64,000 nt of DNA from Plasmodium relictum (lineage: Eukaryota > Apicomplexa > Aconoidasida > Haemosporida > Plasmodiidae). Both the position numbers and the translations under genes were made by a program. The stretch spans positions 682,001 to 746,000 of the forward strand of contig NC_041686.1 in NCBI RefSeq assembly GCF_900005765.1, given 5' to 3'. This document shows, in pieces, positions 47,311-59,300 of the stretch (position 1 is its first letter; every line of letters starts with the position of its first letter). The notes under the pieces were generated by a model. It did no database searches and was not told where the DNA came from. It saw nothing but the letters and a program-made list of their open reading frames with translations.

Positions 47311-50300
47311 TTAGGCGGATGGCTTCAATATAGACAAAATAGATAAAGATTTAATTATAGGTAAATGAAGCGCTGTTTTATCATTTTCCAAAAAGGTACA
47401 CAGTTGTTTGCTAATAGAAGAACATAAAGCTTCTAATTTAGTTGATATAGATAATAAATGCAAGTAAAAAATTTCTTCTATTTTTTGTTTTTCATTAATA
47501 TTTTGTTCTCCTTTATATGAATTTCTTAAATATTTTAAACTAATTTTATGTAACTTTTTGCAATTTAATGTTAAAGAAACAAATTTGATAACAGTTAGTG
47601 CACATATTAAAGAAGATTCAAAAAATTCTGTTAAGTTAATCACTTTTATTTCTCGGGATGAAATTAGCTCCTGAGGTTTTTCTTTTAAAAATTTTAGCAT
47701 TTCTATCCAATATAACAAATTTTCATCCATTTCTAAATTTTGCACATTTTTAAAATGGTTTATAAAATTATAACTTTTATTTATTAATTGTATTTTTTTC
47801 ATTTTTTTTTTTGTTAGTTCTTTATATTCATTTATATCGCTATTTTCTTCATTTTCGTTGATTATTGTTAATTCTTCTTCTTCACTACTTGAGATAAAAA
47901 TATGGTAGTTTTCATTATTAGATTCTACATTAGAATTCGCATTATGATTTTCATTATATTCAGAATCTCTGTTAAAAGTTATATTTTTCTTCAGATATAA
48001 TTTTAGCTGTTTTTGAAATATAACTCTATCAGTTTCATCTTTCTTATTTGTATAATTTTTCATTTCAGTTAAATTAGCATAATGAGCTTTTTTATTATTC
48101 TTCACTTGTTCATAATTATGGCTGTTTTCATTAAATGATTCAATTTGTGATTCATCTTCTAATTCGTTTTGTGATTCCATCTGTGAAATGTTATGAGAAT
48201 CATTCTGAGATTCCATTTGAGATAGAGTATATGATTCTTTTATTGAATCATTTTCATTTTCATTTTCATTTTTAAATATATGATCATTATTATAATCATC
48301 TTTTTTCTTATTAATTTTATAATAATTTTGGTATTCATTTTCACGCCTTATATCTTTACTATGTATAGTTTTATATTTATCATTATCTATATTAATATCA
48401 TTATTAAAAAAGAAATTATCATAAGAATAATTCAACGTTTCTGATAAAGTATTTAATATGGTACTAGTTATGATAGTAGTAAAACTTTTAGATATATCAT
48501 TTTGAGAATAATTATCTCTCTTAATTTTAACTTTTTTCGTTTTTGTATAATTTTTTAAATCACCAAACAAAACATGTTCAGCTCTTGATTTCGTGTTTTT
48601 TAATTCATATTCTTTTATCATTTTTATAACATCTTCATTAATTGGTATATTGATATCCCACAACTTTTTATCAAAATATCTTCTACTATTAAATAGAATT
48701 GTATAAGCTCGGTATATGTTATTTATATTTTTTATGTTTAACTTTAAATGATTAAAAAAAATGTAATATAATTCATCTTCACTTTTTTTAAAAAAAAAAC
48801 TATCAAATTTATTAAAATGGGATTCGTTGGAATATAAATAATCACAAAGCTCTTTAAATATATTTTTATTATATGATACTTTTGTGTCAATACATATTAT
48901 TAGTGGTATGAATATTTCTATTAACAGTTTGTAATAGTGCATATTAATTTTTTCATTTTTGTTTAGTTTCGAACTGTTTGATTGACTGTCTTCACTATTT
49001 TCATTTGATTCATTCTTTTTGATTTCAATACCTTTTTTTTTGTTTTTTACTTTATTATTTTTTTTTTTATATTCTTTATATGTTCCTATATTTCTACCTT
49101 TCTTATAACTTTCATTACTAGAGCTAGATTGTGTATTATGCAAATCACCACTATTATTATCATCATTACTATTATTTTTCATACTATTATAATTGTTATT
49201 ATCACTTCTATTATTATTATTACCTTTTTCTATTTTTCTTTCACTAATAAATTTATTATATTTGAAATTTTTTAATGTTCTATTTTTTTTTATTTCATTT
49301 TCGCTAATTCTCTCCTTATTTGATAATTTATTATCAGAAAAATTATTATGACTATTAAATTGATTCAAATATGCATTATTTTCTGTTGTTGATTTAAAAT
49401 TTTTACTTTCACATTTATCTTCAAAATTATCTTTGTCTAATTTTAAGTTATTAGATACAAAAAGTTTTTTATCAAAAAAAAGTAAAGTTTCATTAACATA
49501 ATCAGAGAATTTATATTTTATTGATTCTTTTAAAGCTAACCACACGTTTCTGGATACTGTATTTTTTTTATCTACCAAGTGTATAAATAAGTAAGTTGTA
49601 ATTTCATAAAAATGTTTTTTATTTAATTTATACATACTTTTGCCATTATTATTATTACTCAATTTTTCTTCTTTTAAAGTTTTAAATATTTCGCATAAAA
49701 TTTTACATATATATATTTTTTCCATTGTTTCACTACTATTTAGGTAGATCAAAATTATATGAGGATAAGTTAATAAATTGATAAACGATGAGCATAAAGA
49801 GGATGGCCAATATTCACTTTTGTATTTGCAAGCTTCTTTGAAAGCTTTTAATGTTTCTTTAGTTGTAGATTTGTCATTATTGTCTAAATTGTTAAATAAA
49901 GAATTTAATATATTCAAAGTGTATTCCTCTTTTATAAATAAATAGAAACATTCCATATCATTTTTTAATTGATATTTAAAAATATATTTGAATATAATGA
50001 AAAAATTTGTAAATGCAATATGCAAATATTTTGTTATAAAATTATTTTTATATTTGCAATTAATATAATATAGCACTCTAATCAGAGGCTCAATTATTTT
50101 TAAATTTTCTAAGTTTATATTAATACATATAGGCATTTGTGATAATATTACTAAAGAAATAATTATATAATTTATATTATCACTTTGAATAAAAAAATTT
50201 AAGAACCTAAATATTTTTATACAATCATTGTTTTTTAAAAATATACTTATTAATTTTATTAACCCATTTTCAAAAGAATGCTTATAATATAGTAATTTCT

Positions 50301-53300
50301 CAACTTTATGATATTCATAATAATTTAATAGATTCTTTTTGTCATTTAATTTTAACAGTTCTTTTATAATATTCAAGCAATTTAATGTGTTATTTACACT
50401 TATGTTATATATATAATTATTATATATTTTTTTATTAAATTCATACTTGGATACATTTTTTATATTATTATTTTTAAATATGCTATTTTTCTTTAAAAAA
50501 AAGTCAGAACAATTTACGCAACAGAAATTCTGATTCTCATTATTTATTTTATTTTTATCATTATTATATTTTTCCTTTGATGTATAGCTATTATATTCCT
50601 TAATAAAATTAATACTATTACTTATATAATTGTTGTTATTTCTTCTATTATGTATATAAACATCATTAACATTATTACTATTAGTAGTAGTAGTAATGAT
50701 ATTATTATTATTAGTAGTAGTAGTAGTAGTAATAGTAGTAGTAGTGGTAATATTATTATTATTAGTATTAGTAGTAATATTATTATTATCTCCATTAACA
50801 TAATTCAGAGTAATATCATCAATTTTTTCGTTTTTGTACAATTTTGAATTATTAATTCTAACATTTTGAATTGTATATTTTTTGTTATATAAATTGTTCT
50901 TCATTGATTTATCATTTTTTTTATTATATTGTAATATATTTGCTTTATCAAATTTCATATCATTAAATAGGTATTTTTTGTTTCCATCATTATTTAGATT
51001 GTTGTTAATGTTTAAATGAGAAAGTTGTTTTACACCTAATACATAAAATATTATTAAAAATAATTCAATGAAATATTTGTTTGTGTAATTTTTTATATAT
51101 TTATTTCTAAATTTACAAAAATGAAATAATAAGGATAAGATATTACTTAATTTATTATTCAATTTAAGAATATTTAAATTGTTTAATATGTAAAACAAAT
51201 AATCTAATGTTTTATTTAATAAATTTTCATTATTACATATCATATATATAAAATAAATATGTTCGTAATTATATTTAACTTGTAAGGTACATATTTTACT
51301 TATTATCATATAAAAATAATTTTTACATAGTAATAAAATTATATATAATGATCTTTCTATAATATTCTGTTTCTTTTTTTTTTTTTTCTTTTTGTATATT
51401 TCATAATATAAATTTAATGTATTATTTAATTCATTTTCTTTTTTTATGCTTAAATCCCTTTTTTCAAGTACTTTTAAATTTTTTTCATTTAATATATTTA
51501 TTTTAGTATAATAGAATAGTTCACTAAAAATTCTATTCATAATAATTTCCACATCACAATTATTAATATTCTCATTTAATACATAATACATAAGTAAATT
51601 TAAACTGTTCATTGAAATAGTTTTATTTTTATTATGAATACTCTCTATAAGGATATTTACGTAGCATTTTTTTTCATCATTAGAAAAATCAAGAATTATT
51701 CTATTAATAAGTTTAAATAAATTAATTTCTTTATTTGCATTACTTTTAATAATACTTAATTTTTTTATAAATTTATTTTGATATTTGTTATTATATATTT
51801 CTCTTATCCTACTATTTATATCGTTGTAAAATTTTATATGAAATTCTCCATTATATATATTATTTCTTATATTTCTGTATCTAAATTTTTTATGAATATC
51901 ATTATTATATACATTATAATAATTATCATTATTGCTATATTTCCTCTTATTATTTTTATTAACATTATATTCATGTTTAATGCTTTTTTTATATTCGATA
52001 TCACTATCCTTTAAAATGTAATTAATTTTTTCATTCATTTTTCCTTCTTTGTCTCCATTTATTTTCTCTACATAATTTTCATAATTATGAGATAATAAAT
52101 ATTTGGAATAGGTAATCTTATCATTTTCAGTTATATTATTTTCATTATTTACAAAATCCTTATTTTTTTCCTTTTTTATAACATTTTTTTTCATTTTTTT
52201 TTTTTTTATTAATTTTTTTCTATATATATGATTATTTTCATTTACTTTATTTAATATGTTTATAATAACTTCTATTGAATTAAAAAAAAAATAAATAAAA
52301 TGTGAATTACTTACAATCTTTATATTTTTTAATTTTCCTATTAATATACAAATGCAACAAATACTAAAATAACTTATTATTTTTTCATCATCTCTTATAT
52401 AAGGAATTAACAAACCTATGCATTCACATAAATAATGATTGTTGTCTTTTATTTCATTTTTATCGTATTCATTATAAAATCCATTTTCTTCTTTTAATGA
52501 ATTATCTGTAAGTTCATTATTATATTTATATTTTTCTTTATCATTCTTTTTTTCTTCTATACATTTATTATTGGCATTATCACAACAATTTTCATATATA
52601 ATATTATTAATGTTTATATTATCTTTATTAAGATCACTTACATTATTTTTATTTATATTTTTATTATTACTTAAACTACTATCTTCTCTATTATAATTTA
52701 AATCAAACAAATTACCATATGATATGCTTGCGCTAGAAGAGAAAATTAAACTAAAATATTTTTCAAAATTAGATGAATTATATGGCATAGAGTTTTTATT
52801 TTCTTTTTCACTTTGTTTTGTAGATTTTACTAATATTTCGTTTTCAGTTTTATTATTTTTGTTATTCTTAGTATTATCTTCGTTCAAAGAGGTTTCTTTT
52901 TTTTCTTCATATTTTTCTAAATTTTTTTCAGTAGAATTTATAAAATTTCCATTACATTTCTTTTCTATTTCATTTTTAAAGCATAAAGGAGAATTAATTA
53001 TTATTTCAGTTATTGTTCGAAATGATAAAAATTTAACTTCACATATATTTGTTGATATACAAATATCATGTATGTATTTAATTATTCTTGAAATAAAGAA
53101 AAAAGAATTTACGTCTAATACAATTTTTACTATAATAGTTATAATAAAATTTAAACATAATAAAGAAATTCTTTCAAATTCACTCAAATTAAAAAATATT
53201 TTATTATTTGCATTAATGAATTTATTCTTGCGTGTTTTTTTTCTATTTTTTATGATACTTAATGATTTCTTCAATCTTGTAGTATGCTCATGAGACTTCA

Positions 53301-56300
53301 TTGAATAACTTGTATTATCACTATTTAATGAAGTATTTCTTTCAAATTTTTTTTTGTTATTCCATTTTTTTCTTTCATTTTTTATCATATTATTTTTTTC
53401 ATTAAAAATAGTATCATAATCTTTTTTATCCTTAACATCGCAATCATCACCTTTATTAATATAATTTCCATCATTATAATTACCAGCATAAGTTTTGCTA
53501 TAATTTTCTGTTTCTTTTTCTTCAATTTCTATAAAGTTCTTACTTTTACTTTTTTTAAAGAAAGTGTTTTCTAGGGAAGTATATGATTCTTTATATTTTT
53601 CTGTGTCTTTTTCTTTTATGTTTCCTTTACTTAAATTTTTTTGATATCTATTCGAAAATACTATGCTATCTGTTTTATATTGATTAATTTTTTGTTTTAT
53701 TTCGTTTGATGAGCCATTATCTAATTTATTTTTATTATTATATATATTTATTTTATTTATAACAACATCATTTTTATTTGTACTTTTTTGTTTTACCTTA
53801 CATTTATCTTCATTTTCTTGATATTTCTGATAATTTTTTTTCTTTTCATTCAATACAATTTTTAAGAATAAATTAACTAGAATAGCTACAATAATAAAAA
53901 CGGACTGAAAATTTAAAGGATGTCGAATAAATAATGAATAATATATAGTTTTCAATGAATTTAATAAAATTTCATATGACTGTAAGCTTATGTTTAAATG
54001 ATCAATCTCATTGAATTCTTCTAATAATTTATCTTCTTTAATTAATTCAGAAGAGTAATCATTACAAATTATACTATTTGATAAAGAATATTTAATTTTT
54101 AAATTAATTTTTTTATCCAATTTTACTATTTCTTTAATAAAAAATTCTTCATCAATATTATGATTGTTAGTTTTGTTAGTTTCATTTTTGTAATTATTTT
54201 TCTTTATTTGTTCTTTAAAGTAAAACTTACTTTTGTTCATAATATTTCTATTAAAAAATTTAAAATAAATAGAATATCTTTCTAAATAATTGAAATTTAT
54301 ATTAGTTATAGGTAAAATTAAGTTATATATATTTTCTAGATAATATAAAGCAGAATAAATTATTATAAATTTATAAATATATAAGCAAGAATAAAATTTA
54401 ATACTATTTGTATTTCTTTTTAAATATTCACACATATCCTCAATTAAACATTGTTTATTTTTTATATCAAAATAATAAAAAAAGTCATTAATTGTTTTCT
54501 CCTGATCTTTAATTGTTATATTATTTTCAGGATACATTTCCCTATCTTTTATTTGCTGAGAGAAATTTATATTATTACTACTATTAATACATGTATTTTT
54601 CAACCCCTTTAATTTTTTTGATATATTTTTTAATGACTTTAGCAAACTTAATTGTATATTTATCTCTTTTTCCTGATAAAGTGAGAGAATAATTGGATCA
54701 ACTAAAAGTTGAAATGTAAACAAACTAACTTTTTCAGGGGAAGTACATTTATATATATCTTCAGTGTTATTAACTTTAATATTATTATTACCATTATCAA
54801 TATTATAATTATTATTATTATTAAAAGTAGTAGTATTAGTATTATCGATACGGCTATTATAATTGTAGTTATTAATACTAGAAAAAAAGGCTTTTTTATT
54901 TTTTCTATATACATCTATATCATCTTTAAACTTATCAGTTATATACTTTTCTCTTTTATTGTTCATTTCCTTTAACAATTGCGAATCATTCAAAAACGAT
55001 TCATTTTTATCAAAAAATATATTTTCAAATATATGATTGTTTTTTTTCATAACTATGTAAATATTTTCAACGTAAATATCGAATATTTTATTGCTTACAT
55101 AAATTTCATTAGTTTTATATAAGTCTTGAAATATTTTAGAAGATGATTTTTTCATACATAATCCTAAACTTAATATCAATGTATTGCGAATGTTTTCTGC
55201 GTTAATAACACCACTTGATTTTCCAAATATAGAGAAGGCACTACTTTTTCTGTTTGCTATATCTGAATAATATATGTTATTTAATAAGCAAAGAATATTT
55301 AAAAAATTATCTTCGTATAATAAACTTTGAATAAAATGAGAAGCTATATCCTGTTTAAAAGACTTATTTATAGAAAAATTAATATCATTTTGTAAAATAA
55401 ATGAACCTAATTTCTCTTCAAATAATCCTATAGATTTTTTTATTATTTCGTTATTTTCATCTAATCTATTTTTTAATTCATCTAAATAGTCCAATTTTTT
55501 TTTATCTATTTCAATTTGATTAATTGAATCTATTTTCAAATGATATGCCCCATAACTATTTAAAAAATATTTCTCAATAGAATCTAACGATATAGTTTTG
55601 TTTGTGATATGTTCATTTGTTTCTTTATCATTATTTACGATATATAAAGATAAAATGTTTGTAATATTATTTTCATAGACAATTTGGTAATCTTTAAGAT
55701 AATCTAGAAAACTTTCAATATTTTTTTGTTTTGATGTGTCATTATACTTGTTTGATAACAACATAAAGTTATTAAAATCTAATTGATTTTCATTTGTGTT
55801 TTTCACATAAAAATCATTTCTTATTAATTTTATACATTCTATACACTTTTTTGTATATGTTGTGGTACATCTTTCTTTATATATATTAAAAAAATGAGTA
55901 TTATAAATATGCGAAAAATTAGTATACAATATAAAAAATAAATTTTCTTCTTCATTTATAGCTATTTCTTCATTTAGTCTAAAAATAATACTGATTAATT
56001 TATCAACAAATTTTTCATGAACATATTTAACAATTACACACATTATATTAATAATACCTAAGTAAAAAAGGGTATTTTCAAATTCAACATTATTCTGAAT
56101 AATTCTTAATATTTCTATTAAAATGAAAAAAAACATAGTAGCATAACTTTGAAAGTTTAAAACTTTTTCTTTCTCTCTTTTTAAATAACTATTAAAAAAT
56201 ATATGATTTAATCTCATAACTTTAATAAAATAATAACTCCTTGGTTCTATATTTGAAAAATAAAGATTATTATTATTATAGTGCTCATTTATGATTTCAT

Positions 56301-59300
56301 CTATTCTTTTTAGGTTCATGTTAAAAAAAACTTTAATAAATAAATTGACTTTATTCTTTATGCTATTTTCATGCTTAAAAGTATAGTTCTTTAAATAGAT
56401 ATTTAGTAATTTCTTACTGATAGTTTTTGCTATCTTTTTATAGCATAATTTGATTATATAATTATAATATTTCGCCCTTTTCAATTTAGCATAATTTATT
56501 TTAGATTTTTTGTAGACTTTTTTAATAATTTTTTTCGTATTCGTTAAAATATTCTTACTACATAAATTATTCTCAAAAAAAATACTCCCTTTATCTTTTG
56601 CATTCTTGCTTAGTCTTATTTCATCATTTAGGTGTAATAGGTTAAGTATTAATTCAAAATATGTAAAATTTTGAATTGAATTAATATTTTTATTTTGTGT
56701 AAAGCTCATTAAAATAGAAATAAGTTGTAAGCTCAAGAATGAAACGACAAAGTTTGGATGAAAACAATACATAAATAAAACCGATAAAATTTTACTCATA
56801 TTAGGCAATACTAAACAATTAAAATGTAATCTTGAATGTATTCTTAAATTTTTTTTAATCATATTATTATATAAAGATATACATATAATATTTAAAGATT
56901 TTAAAAGAATTAATATAATTTTATGACTATTCTTTATATTTATTATAAATTCTAATAATAGCGAATATAAAATTCTTGGGGAATATAAAGAAAAATTATA
57001 TTGAAAAGCTAATGAAATCAAGTCCTTTACGTATTGCACTGAGGGAGTCTTATAAATAAAAAAATGAAAATATGTATCAAAAAATATTTTATTATAAATA
57101 AAACCATTTTCCAAAATTTTATTATCAGGGTTATTTATATCTATAACATTACCATCACAATTAACAAAATATCCATATTTTTTACTTTTCAACTTAAAAG
57201 ATGTTTCGTCACTTAACAAAATATTTAAAAAAAAATTAAAAATATTTATGATATATTTATTTGGTATAAGAATCCATGTTTTTATTTCATTTTCATGATG
57301 ATCAATGCTGTTTCGTACATTATAGTTACAATTTTGTTTTTTATTATTATTGAAGTTTTTATTTTCATAGGTATTTGGATTTTTTTTTATAGAATCTTCT
57401 TTACTATATATATCTCTATATATATTTTTTCTATCTTTCTCTGAATCTAATTGTTTTAATTCAAAGTGATTTATTGAATTACTAATACTTTTTGATTTAC
57501 ACTTTGAAATATATTTCTTTTTTTTTTTTATTATTCCATCTTCATTGCTATAGAAAATAAATAAGGGGCTACTAACTTTTGGCAATAAGCTAAATATAGC
57601 ATTTGGATTATAAGAATAATAATTAAAATAATGATAATATGATAATGTTAAATTAATTTCTAGTAAAATATATATAATATTTAAGTCATAACTAAATCTC
57701 TCAGATAAACTAGAAATTATTTGAATAATTAATTCTATATTCATATTATTTTGATCAATATCAATAAAACTATTTAGCTTTTTGAATGAATGTTTATAGT
57801 TAGTAAGTTTTTGCTGAATATTCTGATTCGATAAGTAAATAATATTAGTACAACTTAAATCACTTGAAATTAATAATATATATTGCTTTAATATAATTAG
57901 AGATACTATAATTTCAATTTTATTATTTGATTTTAATTTTTCTTTCAAGAAGTTAAAAACACAATTATTTGTATATATACATGATATAAATATATTAAAA
58001 ATTTCCATAATTTCTATAAATGTAGAAATATAAGAATTTGATGTTATATTTTTAACAATACTTTTTGAATTATTATTTGAATAATTTTTATTTATCAATA
58101 TATATAATAGAGAATACGAAAGCTTTAATATATGATTGGTGAATGATACTATAAGATGAATTTTGTTTATGCAATTTTGCAAAATAATTCTAAAACTATT
58201 TATTAATATATAATTAGGTATTGCCTTTAGATTTGTATAGCTTATAAATATTTGTTCCACATTACCGTAAATACATGATGGATCATTTATACTTGTATTA
58301 TTAATTGTAGAGTTAAAAAAAACTAAAAAATAGTATATAAATATTTCTATTGTTTTTTTAATATTTTCATCATTATTTACATAAAGTAGAAACTTGGATA
58401 TAATATAAAGAACTTTAATATAATTTTCATTATTATATTTCATGTTAAGAATTATATTGAAATATAAATTTAAAAGTTTTGTGCTTATAATATTTATATT
58501 ATCCAATTTTTCTTTATCCATTTTAAATAGAGTAACTGTATTTATTTTTTGATTTAATATATTAAAGTAATTTTCGCTAGTATTAGTAAAATTGCTGTTA
58601 TTGTTTAATTTATTACGTTTTTCATCGTATGTGATTATATTTTTTTTGTAATATATATCATTATATTTTTTATTTCCATTTTCAAATTCTTGTTTATCTT
58701 TTATCTCATTATCAAATTCCAAACTTCTCTTACTAATTATATTAGATTTATACTTTTCATCAACATATAAGTCCTCCTTATTTTCATTTAATTCTTGCTT
58801 TATATCTCTATTCTTTTTTTCTTTTGAATAAACAAAATAATTTTTCTTCATTGTATAATTACTATTTTGTTTACATTTTTTGTATCCTTTATATTCAAAT
58901 TTATTTTCTACTGGGTTATTTGGATTATCATCACTAATATTTATTGAATCATTCCTTTTATTACTATTAAAAGATTCAGCACTTGTGTTAGGAAGTATAA
59001 CTTCGTTATTATTATTATTATCAAATTGATTTTTTAATTTTTTCTTATATAATTTCATTTGATTAATATTATCATTAAAAATATTATTATTATAAATTTT
59101 ATTTAGAAAATTGGAATTCAATGAAGATTCCCTAGTATTAGTAGTAAATGTATCTTCACTTGTATTTTCTAAGGATAATTGAATTACATCATTTTCGATA
59201 AATACATTTGTATTTTTTTTATTTGATGTTATAAAATTTTTTTTCTTATATTCCTTATTCATATAAAGAATATTATATAAAACAGATGGGAAATAAATAC

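Noticed and set aside
52724-53293. 189-codon + strand frame inside the giant gene
   Set aside because: It is antisense to a 13-kb frame and mirrors its Asn/Lys/Glu codons as Phe/Ile/Leu/Ser.
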